Origin: Exophiala sp. HKRS030
Lineage: Eukaryota; Ascomycota; Eurotiomycetes; Chaetothyriales; Herpotrichiellaceae
NCBI GenBank assembly: GCA_023897205.1
Contig: JAHWDD010000007.1
Span: 5,022,001 to 5,086,000, forward strand
Reading direction: 5' to 3'
DNA length: 64,000 bases
Shown in pieces: positions 11,101 through 21,545 of this stretch (its first letter is position 1; every line of letters starts with the position of its first letter). The translations under genes were made by a program, and so were the position numbers. Under the pieces are notes generated by a model. The model had not been told where the DNA came from. It saw only the letters and a list, made by a program, of their open reading frames with translations, and searched no databases.

Positions 11101-11786
11101 GCCGGCAGGCTAACATTATATTGTTGATTTCCGTAGACAATATACGCTGCTCGTGAGTCCACAGACGCCCCGTGGTTGAAGGTTAAGCCATCGAACGTGT
11201 TGTTCAGCCTCATAGTAACCGCGACGTCATCGCGCTGTACGGACGACAGACTGAAGATACCGGTTGATAGAATTGTCGCCACCTTGAGGAGAAAGAAGAC
11301 CACGATGGTACACGACACGGTGAAATGTCGCCGGCACAACGATTTCCAGAGCGCCACAACCTGGAAGGGGGTGACGTAGTCGAGCAGTAAGCTGTTTTGG
11401 GCTGGCTGAGGCTTTTGGGCCATTTCTGCCCATGGCTGAATCGATTTGGCAGCATAGTCAACCTGTCGCCAAAGGACTGTGGTCAAGACGAAGACTGCCG
11501 TCGGCCCGTATGTCCACAAGTAGTGTTTGTTGCTGTCGCTTGTGGCAACCCCATCATTCTGACTAGACACACTGTACAGAATTTGAAGAGCGGCAATAAC
11601 AGCAGCAAAGAAGATGGCGAAGGCAACAAGAACCCAACGTCGGAGAAACAATGGATTCCAACGTGTGTTCAGTTGAGTAGATGTCTTTAGGGTCCGACTG
11701 GGAAGATTTGAGTAACCTAGATGAGCGCCTGGAGAAAAATCGTTACCACCCATGTCTTTCATCGGGGGGCAGCATGATCTCCTCAT
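8151..11786 (-). CDS. DUF3433 multi-pass membrane protein with internal duplication
   Basis: Single exon of 1211 residues, ATG at 11786; Met9 and Met12 are alternative starts. Two similar halves are visible. The first begins near residue 48 with LRRWVLVAFAIFFAA, then YLWTYGPTAVFVL and a pair of helices before GIFSL. The second begins near residue 630 with LRRLAIAFTIFASIA, then YSWLYVPVMVFLFLG and helices before GLFSTN. Each half has long extracytosolic-type stretches rich in N-glycosylation sequons, then one more helix (LLLALIILFIS and ALLACALIILLTI). This architecture is typical of fungal DUF3433 proteins, whose function is unknown. A plasma- or endomembrane location is inferred. Confidence 0.85.
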   Translation of the reverse strand: MRRSCCPPMKDMGGNDFSPGAHLGYSNLPSRTLKTSTQLNTRWNPLFLRRWVLVAFAIFFAAVIAALQILYSVSSQNDGVATSDSNKHYLWTYGPTAVFVLTTVLWRQVDYAAKSIQPWAEMAQKPQPAQNSLLLDYVTPFQVVALWKSLCRRHFTVSCTIVVFFLLKVATILSTGIFSLSSVQRDDVAVTMRLNNTFDGLTFNHGASVDSRAAYIVYGNQQYNVSLPAGTTTSFAAQSFTPSTGLVNGSLSYTALVDVFSASLQDCQSGTIAYNISFDRTQQTPISSYYNSTISLPGCEVTNAKLNAPNWYYMQNQTTHNFGYRGSLQNVSCSNLPENDPTRSRYMISVAYSEGFSQNNFTMLNSSNVVCLPSYSIQKAVVTLDTSGNVEAVNLTGDGHLLPDVTVDDIARGVLSTLEQASSIMEGFSSTIALDTFLTLMRDATPDFDTQQLLDPDYLNRTGSTVFGFVAAQLANIYLLAPSATASDTEVRGTLSRNVNRLFASNNPIRGMQGVMAAILLLALIILFISPRGVVPRSVDSIAAIAAILSRSPALEHRLRGTGHMGLGEIETILDPCRFMTSMRRHGDSRVFEIQVLSPDGSEVHTVSRKDGVLGSVNWTRPFVLRRLAIAFTIFASIAVIITLEVLLSVSQRNHGLGTVQRLDAAMRYSWLYVPVMVFLFLGTLFNLMDFEIEFSESYHALTKGDCNAGSSMFWNPLRHISLYATWNGLKHSRFALTAASSSAVLAPFLTVVVAGLFSTNATDYGTSINATALNWFNTTPYQSPSTNIPALIIEGNMSYPQWTYSELAFPQVQLDDQKVISTPENGGSLSIELPALRGAVSCDVVPDSRILQTQIQGNYLASNISTPDGCGNMGWIDQPELFLTNNIQIPVNSSGYFGQTLTLGNPSCPSLALYFGHVNSGEVDHFAAVLCSMSLDRVQANVTLDLPGLSISTDPTVGPDSAVHFSSWYMTWPTLQILNVTSTTDELDTTFTAMVYGRDGVPTHELLNNDKLIDTYTHFYRQYTAQLASIYLRSDFSTLSDNATETVDNPLSATYVNPNHYRLMQSNISTQILVGVVSALLACALIILLTIDMRNVLPKPMGSVAAVASLLAGSRIVDPDSGLIPEGAEFWSDEQWQKNGIWQGEMFRMGWWDKFQQPCKTWHGQLDESEHAYLAISGKESSPLSEINGGQVLPESHLSFRIDARPRVVS

Positions 11787-13501
11787 TATCCGAACATTTT
11801 AACTGTTAACAATGATAGGAATGAAGCTCAGCAACTGAACCATTGGTGGTCGAGTTCAGGATATTAATTTTGCAAAGGACGAAGGGAAAAGTCAAGCGCA
11901 GAATTCAGAGAGACTACTCCGTAGTGCATACTCCATACGTCGCGTCGCGTTTTTTCTCAGAAAGTGAAATAGGGAGTGACTGTAACCAGTAAAGAAGTGC
12001 AAATATCTAAAAATAAACGAAGCGCGATAGGAGCAACACCACAGTGTTTGAGACAAGCTTTTCTTCTGGGAGCTTGGGCCGATATCGCGTATCGCAAACG
12101 TTACATGATCAGCCTTGACCTGTTAATTCGTGGTGGGGGAGATCTGGTTCAAAGTTTGTCTAGCACCATGTCAAGCAAATTGCTCAGCCACAATTAACAG
12201 ACCTCAACAACGAAGCGCATGTCCATCTCTCTGGTCAAAAGTTCTCCGCATCATCTCCGTATACAGGCTGAATTTTGAATACAACCCACGAATTCACTCC
12301 AATACAAGTACCCCCCGGGTTGTGGCTTTTCCGATGACCACTCCTACAGTTGGCACAATGCGCTCCAGCAGAAAGACAACAGCCGTCTGTAGTCGCATCG
12401 CTTCCTTAATGCACACTTGTAGGTAAGGCATGCGAAGGGCTTTGTAGAATCAAGCTTTTGCTGACAACCCTTGCTGATGATCCAATGGGTTGATCACGGT
12501 CCCGCAGCTTGTCATAGCCTTGCGAATTCTTGTACAAGTACAATGGTATCACATTAAGCGCAGCGATATGGCGGTCGTGTTGTTGCAGCAAAACTATAAC
12601 TGGCAGCATGACCCAATAGCTCCCCAGCTGACATAATCAGTTCCCCATCACTGCACAATCCTCTTGAAGCGGTCAAGCATGTCTTCAAATCCGAGGAACT
12701 TTTGATCTTTCTGCTGATTTCTGCCGATACATTTTCACGTGGTCCGAGGCAAGCTCATTTGAAATAGAATATTGACAGCATAGATCCGTGACAGAGCGTT
12801 TCAATACGAAATGGTGACATAAATCGGCCCTGGCTTCACGACGGAGCCGTCTTTGAGGTGATATTTTAGGCCTGTAGCAGACAGAGGCAGACCATAGCCT
12901 GTCCAGGTACAAAACACTGGCCCAAAATGGTTGCTCACTCCTCCGCTAGTAGCTATTTGCCATTGGCTAGACGAAACAGTTGAAGCAAGGTGTACCTAAC
13001 TGGGAACTGTGTTACCGACAACGTACTACCAATGGTCTTGAAAGGACGGTAGAGCTCGTCAAGAGCCTAGAGACTACCCACGTCCATCCCCAGCGCCTCC
13101 ACCTCCGCAGCTCCCTTTCCCGCTCGCGGACATGTCGGGTAGATACTTATCGGTGTGAGGGTGGCATCTATGTCCACTGAGCTTTCAGGCTTTTCCTGTC
13201 CTGGATCAGAAAACAAAGTTTCGTACTGTCATTCCCAAAAGAGCACATTCCAGCTCGTACCTTCTGATTCGTCCAGTCAGAACCTGACCAAAGGGTATGT
13301 GATTGGCCCAGAAACGTTTGCGTACCACAGTGGTTGCAATAGTACTCACTCCGTAATGGCGTTGAGGGGGGGCGATTGAGTTGGCCAAAAACGAGTCTTT
13401 AAAAAACATTTCTTCCAGGCCTCTGGTCAATTCTTCAATGTCTCAAGGCGTGCGCTCTATGTTCATCCGACCGTCCACTTTTGACCATAACCTTGTTCGC
13501 C
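11787..13501. other. Intergenic region of 1.7 kb
   Basis: No recognisable protein on either strand. It contains the promoters of the minus-strand DUF3433 gene and of the plus-strand CMD-like gene. Confidence 0.4.
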
Positions 13502-14172
13502 ATGTCTGGACCACGGTATCCCGCAATTCCTCCCCAGCAGCTTACTCAAGAGCAGCAGGTGTTCTACGATGAAATGATGGGCAAAATCCGAGATGGCATG
13601 GGCTCAACGTACGTACAATTCTGGTCCCGACATTGACAAGCAAGACGCAGCTAATAGCTTTGTGGCAAAGGCTTACGCTAATCGGTAACAACGGAGAGCT
13701 GCTCGGTCCTTTGTCTATTATGATGTACACTCCCCAATATTCATCACATACAATGCGTCTCAATTTTGAGGTTTTAAGCCTTCCCGCACTCGAGCCAGGG
13801 CCCACTGAAGTCGCAACTATGGCCGTACAAGGTCACTACACCGGTGTTGTTGGCGGATATCTCACTTATTCTCATTCGAGGATTATTGTGGATAAAAATT
13901 TGCTTTCTGAGGCACAGATGAAGGAGATTACGGAGGGAGAAGAGCCTTCCGGGCTCAGTGAGAAGGAGAGCGTGGCTTTCCAGCTCGCGGTACGCCTGGT
14001 CAAGGGTGGGAACCCTTTGGAACAAGAACTCTGGGAGCGCGCAAACAGCATCCTGGGATGGGATCAGACCCTAGCTTTGATCCAAGTGATTGCATATTAC
14101 TCGTTGCATGGCGTGACCTTGAATGCTGGAATCATAGGCGTCCCAGAGAGAGAGCACATCTGGTCATCTTAG
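13502..14172 (+). CDS. Carboxymuconolactone decarboxylase (CMD/AhpD)-like protein
   Basis: Two exons, 13502-13608 and 13671-14172, with a 62-nt intron, giving 202 residues. I chose the acceptor after GGCAAAG because the earlier AG near 13656 puts a stop in frame; the chosen one joins GMGST to GNNGELLGPLSIMMYTPQY. The N-terminus RYPAIPPQQLTQEQQVFYDEMM and the segment VATMAVQGHYTG with YSHSRI match the CMD-like fold. The whole protein contains no cysteine, so it lacks the redox CxxC of AhpD peroxidases. It may be a lyase/hydrolase-type or binding member. The gene is convergent with the amine oxidase. Confidence 0.8.
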
Positions 14173-14690
14173 GCATGTAGATGTCTTTCTCTACGCTTCG
14201 TAATATATACACATATCTATTTGATCATTCAGTACATCCCTTAATCGCAGAATCATATTTGAGGCATGGTCTGGAGCCCACAAGCACAGCATCAGCGGGT
14301 GTTTGTTCGAGGCACGAGCGTCGGTCCCAAGGTGCTGTTCTTGGAACAATTGGAATCAATCCTTAGCTATGGCAGCCGGCTCGTGAGTGCTATACTCGAT
14401 TAAATATAGTGTCGAGGAAGTCTATGGTGGCGAAAGTAAAAGACCAATACAAATACATAAAAATTATAGTTTACAGGTTTTTAGAGCGTCTCGTGCGTTC
14501 ATGTGGCCATAATGCACACTCGCACTCTTCGGTGATGCTGTGATCACTGCTGCCCTTTGGCCTGCACATTAGAAGAATGGAGGACGCTTGAAACCTCGGA
14601 GAAAGAGCAAATCACAGCAAAGGTGTGAGGCCTTTTCCAGAACCCGTTCGAAGAACTTTTGGACGTACTTCCGAAACGCGCAGCGTGAGA
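14173..14690. other. Convergent intergenic region
   Basis: Holds the 3' ends of the CMD-like gene and of the amine oxidase. No gene seen. Confidence 0.4.
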
Positions 14691-16226
14691 TTATAGTCTG
14701 GGGGAGTCAAGTTTCAAGACAGCTCTTCTCGCCGCACGTCTTCCTTCTGCAATTGCTCCGTCAATGAAACCCGTCCAGCCATCCGCCCAGTCGGCACTTG
14801 CCAGGGTCAACTCTCGACTGACATTAGCACTTGCCAATAGAGAGTTGAGCTCCTTGAGTTGACCAGCGCTCCATGCCGCCCACTGTCCCTTTGAAAACTC
14901 ATCACTGTTCCAGTCATGCCAAATCAGATCGGTCACATGAGCATCCCAAGTCGATGGCACACACAGCTTGAGCATCTTATCAGTGAAGATCTGGGGGTCC
15001 TCGACAACCTTGCCACCCGTTCGATGGGCGTCGCTCGGAGAAAATCCAACCACAAATGTCCCATCGTGTTCAGAATGCTTGTCAACGAGCAAACAGTCGA
15101 CCGGTGTCGGCGCAGCGGTGAGGCCCCACCACGATGGGATCTTCTTGTCCAGATGCACGATGACCTTACCACCCCAATTTCGGTGCTGAGTCTTCACCAT
15201 TGGTGGTGGCAAGGGAGGGGTGAAAGTAATGTCATTTAGGCAATTGATGGGCACGGTACATATGACATGTTTTGCTGTGATCTTCTCTCCCGACCTGAGT
15301 GACACAACGACCTTGCATGGAGACGATACCACTGATTGCACGGCTTTGTTGAAAACCGCATCGCCCGTGAACTCCCCAAAGATGTTTGCTGCCAAGGTGG
15401 ATTGGCCTTCTGCGATCTTGTACCGGCCCATCATGGTCATCAGGCGGTCGTAATCGTAGTCTGCCAATGCATAGTAGTGCAAGGTGGTGAGGAAAGACTG
15501 CTCCTCGGGCGGGATAGAGCCGAACGCAGTCAGATTTACCGCAAGCAATGCAATGTCTTCCCGCGAAAAGCCGACTAATTGTTGTAATCGGCCCTTGGTC
15601 GAGAGATTATCATATTTTCGGATGGCTTCAAGATTGGTCATCTTTTTGAACGGGAACGGGAAAATCGTCCGTCCTCCGAAGCCATCCACGTCAAAATACG
15701 CAGCCACGAGGCGCTGCATGGCTGCATCTGTCGATCGTGGGTCTCGCAGGAGCGCTGTGTTATTCTCATCATTGTTGTAATTGATGGAGAATTCTCCTGG
15801 TTCACTGAATGCTTTGCTCTGGGCGAGGCCATCCGTGAGACCATATCGGGACATCTCTGACCAGACATGAGGCTGAGCCCAGTGAACCCAAGTGCCACCG
15901 AGCTCGACTTTATGTCCTAAGAAATCATATGTGAAGGTGCGACCACCAATTCGATCGCGGCCTTCCACGAGCAGAACATCTTTCTTAGCGAAGGCGACGT
16001 CCCGAGCGGCGACCAGGCCAGCGTAGCCGGCGCCAATGACGATCACATCGTAGCTTTCTTTCAGGGTCTTTGTGGACGATGTCGCTGTGGCGCTTGCGGC
16101 CAAGCTGTTGACACCCGTTGTCCACGCCTTCGACTGGGCGACGTAATGGTTGCCGTCACGAGTTTTGGACATGATTGTAGTCTTCTCCGTGTGCTGGACG
16201 AGGAACATATGGCGGATGAAGAGCAT
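14691..16226 (-). CDS. FAD-dependent amine oxidase (MAO-N-like)
   Basis: Single exon, 511 residues from ATG 16226; Met19 (MSKTRDG) is an equally likely start. The dinucleotide-binding motif VIVIGAGYAGLVAARDV at about residue 60 is followed by the second FAD signature GRDRIGGRTFT and by GGTWVHWAQPHVW, the arrangement of fungal monoamine oxidase MAO-N. The C-terminal SADWADGWTGFIDGAI corresponds to the conserved flavin and aromatic-cage region. The reaction expected is oxidation of a primary or secondary amine to an imine with release of H2O2. The C-terminus is SPRL, a weak PTS1-like end (MAO-N ends ARL), so peroxisomal location is possible. Divergent from the regulator at 16640; a paralogous pseudogene lies at 24667. 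Confidence 0.9.
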   Translation of the reverse strand: MLFIRHMFLVQHTEKTTIMSKTRDGNHYVAQSKAWTTGVNSLAASATATSSTKTLKESYDVIVIGAGYAGLVAARDVAFAKKDVLLVEGRDRIGGRTFTYDFLGHKVELGGTWVHWAQPHVWSEMSRYGLTDGLAQSKAFSEPGEFSINYNNDENNTALLRDPRSTDAAMQRLVAAYFDVDGFGGRTIFPFPFKKMTNLEAIRKYDNLSTKGRLQQLVGFSREDIALLAVNLTAFGSIPPEEQSFLTTLHYYALADYDYDRLMTMMGRYKIAEGQSTLAANIFGEFTGDAVFNKAVQSVVSSPCKVVVSLRSGEKITAKHVICTVPINCLNDITFTPPLPPPMVKTQHRNWGGKVIVHLDKKIPSWWGLTAAPTPVDCLLVDKHSEHDGTFVVGFSPSDAHRTGGKVVEDPQIFTDKMLKLCVPSTWDAHVTDLIWHDWNSDEFSKGQWAAWSAGQLKELNSLLASANVSRELTLASADWADGWTGFIDGAIAEGRRAARRAVLKLDSPRL

Positions 16227-16639
16227 AAATGGTCGACATACTCAATGGGTCAGTCACCGTCCCAGATACTTCGTGCCAAACCACACCCATAGTTCAGCCT
16301 AGTTCTAGACCTTTCTGGGTATACTTTCAAAGGGGAGCACTAATGCACTACCTGCCAGGTGGAGATGCCCGAATTGGCAGTAGTAACCCGGGCGCTTTGA
16401 TTGGCCAGAGATAACATCTCGGTCTTGTCAGAGGCGCGCCGAACAACTTCTGTCCAGCTCAAGTTCTTGTCTGGTTCGATTTACCCCGCTCTGCTTGGTT
16501 TGACTTGTCTGGCCAGATCCTGCTCCGTGGTTATCACTTCATTCATCTGACTGATTACATGTGTCGTCTTTGGATCCAATCCACCGTCGCCGAATGAAAA
16601 CTTTGCGTCCATGTTCGGGCTAGCAGGGAAATTGGAGGT
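16227..16639. promoter_or_regulatory. Divergent promoter between amine oxidase and Zn2Cys6 regulator
   Basis: 413 bp separate the two start codons, so both promoters must lie here. This layout suggests, but does not prove, that the regulator controls the amine oxidase. Many short CGG/CCG triplets are present; no one operator stood out. Confidence 0.5.
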
Positions 16640-18630
16640 ATGATGCACAGCAATTTCTCCAGGCCAGTACCGCGAGTTCAACTTCCTCCGCGGCGCGCTC
16701 GTGGCAAACAATGTATGTAGTGCCAGCGATGCATTGTGGAATTTGACCTCATATTGTGTACCAGGCTGCGACAACTGCCGAGAGTCCCATGCGCGCTGCG
16801 ACGGAGGTGAGCCTCCGTGTTCGCGCTGTCGGCATCGGCGAATCCAATGTTCTGGCTACGGGGCTTTCAAGAGATACCGGCGAGCGACCAGGTTTCAGAT
16901 CATCGAGTATGGTGTGGATGATTACGCGCAGAAGGAGAAACATCCGAAGGCAGGCCACAGACGCTCCCGGAAGCTGGATTTACCGAAGTGCTATGAACTG
17001 AATCATTTACAAAGAAGTTTGTTCCCGTCTTCGAGGCTACCGAACAGTGAATTCAGCTTCATGCTAGCGAAAAACATTGATCAAGAGCAGTACGAACCAG
17101 GTGATGCCTCGATCAGCACGCCAGCCACAGAAACCAGCGCAGAACTTGTCCCCAGCGTGGCTTCGTGCTTTCCAGACCACCCTAGGACCAACAGCCTATG
17201 TGCAGGTATTGAAGTCCAATCCGTCAACGAACACGATATCCTTCAGCCATATTCATTTCGCATAAGTGAGCCTGATCTCCTCGACCAGATCTTGCTCAAT
17301 TGTTACATGAATGATGTGGCTCCGCTCATGACGGTTTCTCAGGAGAGTCCTAATCCCTTTACCACCACGATGGGTGTATATAGCGGGCACAGCCCAGCAC
17401 TGTTCCACACGCTTTTGTCGTCAGCTGCCATGTACCTGAAATTCCGGGATCAGACATTCGCGCTCTATGATTGTGCATGGCGGCACAGAAACATTGCAAT
17501 TAGCCATCTGCGGAAAGAGCTGAGTTTCCGTCCTTTCGAGATTTCTACGCTGGCGGGCATTGTGATGCTTGCACTTACTGAGGTTCGTGCATACCCAGAG
17601 CCATACTGATATCCTGCTGCAATCTTGGTGGAAATTCAGCTAACTTTTCGCTCAGTCATGGTTCGATCCCGCCAAGAATGGCCGCCCACATATCAAGGCT
17701 GGAGCACGATTGCTTAAAATGCATCGAGAACGTGGTCGGACTGTGCCCGACTTCATTCGAAACGCCCTGTGTTGGCTGGAGTCATTGATCGGATACGTCT
17801 GCGACTATCAGGGCCTCGTCCACGAAGAGCCCGCGATCTATATGAGCGTTGATCACGAAGGTGGTGCCGACAGTCCGCTTCAGAAAAGTTCGCTCACTCG
17901 CTCTCTGATCTATGGGAGTGCGCTAAACGTCGATCCCCTGGTTGGTACCTGGTCGTCTCTCATGCCCTACGTTGGCATGGTTGGCGTTGCAGTCCGGAAT
18001 CTAAGGAAGCAGGGTATCTCCGATGCTCTGCTAGCGTACGCTAAGCTGGTGGAGAGTAGACTGATGGAGTGGCAAAATGAAGCTCGAGCCGCGACGACTG
18101 TCACACCGAACGACGGCTGCGTCTCGCCGGGTCAATGTTCAACCTTTTGGCGCGGGACACAATCCGACTTCAATCAGGTGGCCGAAGGGATTTCCGTCAA
18201 CTACTTTGCAATTATGGCTGGTATCTATTGTCGTGCAGCACTACTGACCTTCTATACTGCATTCACTTCTTTACTTGATATCAGGTTGCGCACCTTGACA
18301 GGTACTTATTCAAGCTCTCGAGAGTTTCTCCGGAATATGGCCGCTTCGATAATAGACAGCCTCGAGCAGATCCCGCAAGACAACTCTTTGTGGAACGTCA
18401 GCTCATTCCCTGTCCTCGCAGCAGGGTCTTCACTAGCACGAGATGATTTTCAGAGGCAGCAATATATTATCGAGAGCCTCAAAAAGATAAAATCCAGGAA
18501 TAAGATTGATTTGGTCATGGTTCTTGGCCATGCCCTAGAAATGGTATGGAGCAAGAGTGAATCTGACGATGTCGATATCACTTGGCTTGAGGCTTTCGAC
18601 CAGTTAGGAATTGAGATGCTCATCAATTAA
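16640..18630 (+). CDS. Zn2Cys6 transcription factor
   Basis: Modelled as three exons, 16640-16712, 16765-17582 and 17656-18630, with introns of 52 and 73 nt, giving 621 residues. Exon 1 supplies a basic leader ending RRARGKQ that joins CCDNCRESHARCD and then PPCSRCRHRRIQC, a complete six-Cys cluster. An alternative start at 16701 in one open frame also reads into the cluster but lacks the basic leader, so I prefer the spliced form. The middle and C-terminal parts match the fungal-specific regulatory region (LLSSAAMYLKF, then ALTE joined to SWFDPAKNGRPH). It is the likely local regulator of the divergent amine oxidase and perhaps of the downstream RidA-like gene. Confidence 0.85.
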
Positions 18631-19694
18631 ACGAGCTTGAATAATAATTACAAGAAGCCTGACCCACAACAATGATTTTATGACGTCATGCACGGATTCT
18701 ATACCGTCCAATATCGGCACGGCCCAATGGGAGGTGTAGGCTTTACAATATTTAACTTCTACTGATAGGCTAAGAACCTTTTCTGATATTCCTGTAGCAA
18801 TATACTGTCCATCGGAACCGGTGGCACGAGTCAATGTCGTTTGATACTTGAGTTCATCCTATCTTGTACGGCAAATACTAGCCAGCAGAAACGGTGGGAG
18901 AGGCCGAGTCGCCTCTCTAAGCTAATCGAGTTTTGATTGACACACCCAAGCGACAATTCATTGACGAATCGCTATCTTTGTGTATGAACACATCTACGCT
19001 ACTTTGTGGGCCACCTTGAGCTGCCCATGCGTAGCTGTAGAGTGTAACTTGCTTCCGTTACTTGATTATGTCGCATGGGGTACAGCCCGAACTACTTAGG
19101 TATCCGAGGATAGAGGCTTTGTTCCTCGACAGCAGTCTAGGGATAGGGTCGTTGCACGGCATGAACGATTGGAAAGATGTCGGAAGCCGTGGGCTAATCA
19201 ATGTACCGTGAGATGTCGTCGGCCCGCGTACAGAGAAAGCCTACGAGTTGTTGCAGCGATCATATAATTTTTGGGTCATATCCAAGCAGCGGCAGTCTAG
19301 AACAACGATCGTGGCCCTATTCACGGAATACTTGAGTTTACGGCTGGTCGTTATTGGGCCATCTTAACCCGGAGCTTCTGTTTGGACGAAAGTTGCCAGA
19401 GGACCCACTAACAATGTTCAAATCATCGACCGGCCACAAGCAAGCTGACTGAGTTTGAGGTCATGACATCCTGTGTTGATGGATTGGAGACTAGCAGTCA
19501 CACGATACTGCTACCTGCTTTGAACAAATAGTCACCTTCGGCCACGCACACTTGTTTTGAAGTGCTTTACTTGAGACGGTGTCTGACACCTTAACTCGTC
19601 TGGAACAGCTAACTTCGCAAATCACTTGGGATCCGTCTACTGTGTTATGAGGTTTCTTTTCTTAACAGGCAGCCTATCCAAGCAGATCTTCGTC
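18631..19694. other. Intergenic region of 1.1 kb
   Basis: No protein family recognised. It separates the regulator from the dead aldehyde dehydrogenase. Confidence 0.4.
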
Positions 19695-20706
19695 GAACAT
19701 GAGTACATTGATCGTAAAAAGGGTAGCAAGCTAAAGATTCTCAAGCCAGAAGCCGGCAGCGTGGTCGCCGATGATGTCCCCTGTGGCAGGCGAAGAGAAC
19801 GTCGAGCTGGCTGTTTCATGCACTGAAGGGCCTTTCCAGCTTGAAGAGCACTGCCGCCTAAGGAATACCGTAAAGTGTTACTCCGGCTTGCAGGCCTAAT
19901 CGAGCGTCATGCCACAGTCCTCGGGGAGCTTACTCGTCTGACCTTGGACTCCATGGCCGCTTTCAATGGATTTGAAGCTAGATTCGCTGCCAATAGTCTT
20001 CGCTACTACGTTAGCTGGATCTAAAAGTGCTCTGGCGAAACTTTCTCACAATATGACAGATTCTTTAAGATCATTCGGAATGAACCCTTGGGGCTAACGG
20101 TAGGTATTGTTCCTTGGAATGGACCATTGTTTACAGTCGGGCTTAAAGCAAATCCAGCTTCGGCAACGGGAAACTACTTCATACTCAAGCTGTCGGAGAA
20201 GATGTCATTTGCCTCCATCGCAGTTGAGTAGCTTGCAAGACAAGCTGGCATATCACCCGACATTTTTCAGGTGCTCCCTGGAGATGGAGCCACCGACGCA
20301 TTCTTCGCCAGCCACATAGCGTTGGAAAGATCAGTTTCATCGGGAGTATCCTGATCGGAGGGAAATCCAGGAAATGGCGGCGAGATCGAGCTTCAAGTGT
20401 GTAGCACTGAAACTTGGTGGGAAAAGCCACGTAGTTATCTTCGACGACTGCGACTTGAAGAACGCCGTGAAATGGACTGTGGAGGGTCTCTGCAACTTTT
20501 CAGGCCAAGTTTGCGTTGCGGCCAGTAGAGTATTTGTCCAGGAAGACGAAAAGGTTTATATGAAGGAATACGTAAACGCTTTACAAGTGAGTGCTGGGAA
20601 GGTGGGCAATCCAACCGCAGTTGGTACAGAATTCGGACCACTCGCGGATAAGGCACAGTTTGACCGCATTTCGGGCTTCGTTGAACCAGCACAAAAAGGA
20701 CCATGA
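19695..20706 (+). pseudogene. Aldehyde dehydrogenase relic
   Basis: ALDH blocks occur in the right order but in changing frames: HEYIDRKKGSKLKI and GSVVADDVP, then LAGLIERHATVLGELTR, LDSMAAFNGFEA, then GIVPWNGPLFTVGLK, and finally LKLGGKSHVVIFDD with GQVCVAASRVF holding the catalytic-type Cys. Stops and frameshifts fall between the blocks (for example near 19900, 20020, 20228 and 20350), and the C-terminal third is not readable. It cannot encode an enzyme. Its position next to the amine oxidase and the RidA-like gene fits a former aldehyde-oxidation step for the amine oxidase product. Confidence 0.85.
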
Positions 20707-21545
20707 GGATCGATTCCTCACTGGCGGTCCACAAAACGATGACAACGCACTTCAATCACAGTCCTGCACAACCTAACGTACCCAGAGATATCATATTCAC
20801 CTGACCGTCTTTGACGGGCCTGTTCTTGACACAGAGATATATACTACAGAGATTCGACTAAACGCTTGCGCCAGAGACTGCCTAGCGTGGAAATGCCAAA
20901 GCTTGTGCACGTATCAGACAATATTTCTATCATGAGAACTTTGTACCCAGCGAGGTTAGTCCGTGGAGAACAGGAGAGCCTTCGATGCTCGCCTCCGCAG
21001 ATCCTGAGATTAATTGGAATTGCCCAGTTCGTTTAGATAAACATAAGAACCCTGTGGTCCGCATTTACCTGCATAGCCCGAAACCAACACTCTGAGACTT
21101 GTTCTGCCGCACCGTGGACTGGACAACAGGTTGATTCTAAGCGTGATCGTGATCGTGGCGACTTGATGATCTCCACAAGCGCTATGTAGATCTGCGAAGG
21201 TACAACAAATCAGGCTGGTCGGATGGAGAATTTCCCATTTGGGCAAACATGTCGCACTTGCACGTCTACAGGCCGCAATGTTGCTGTCGGACCCTCTACA
21301 AAGCTACTGGCCTTACAGGCCTGGGAGTATTTTGAGCAGTGGAGAACACTACAGCAACCTTTACGCCCGACATTCTAGGTCCCTCACTTCGCTACTTGAG
21401 TCAGACTGTGGTCTAATTCAGCAGATAGACTGTTTGAATTTCTTGAACTTCTTCAACTTCTTGTATTCTTATTGTGACTTCCTGATTTCACGTCAATACC
21501 TATGGTCGGTCTGTATTCTTCGAAAAGTACCCTCTACGCTCAATC
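20707..21545. other. Intergenic region upstream of the RidA-like gene
   Basis: May contain unreadable 3' remains of the ALDH relic at its left end. A TTC/TTG-rich imperfect repeat lies at about 21435-21470, in the probable 5' leader of the RidA-like gene. No gene seen. Confidence 0.4.

Noticed and set aside
13633..14172. Start of the CMD-like protein inside exon 2 (MTSKTQL)
   Set aside because: Loses the conserved N-terminus RYPAIPPQQLT, which splices in frame from 13502.
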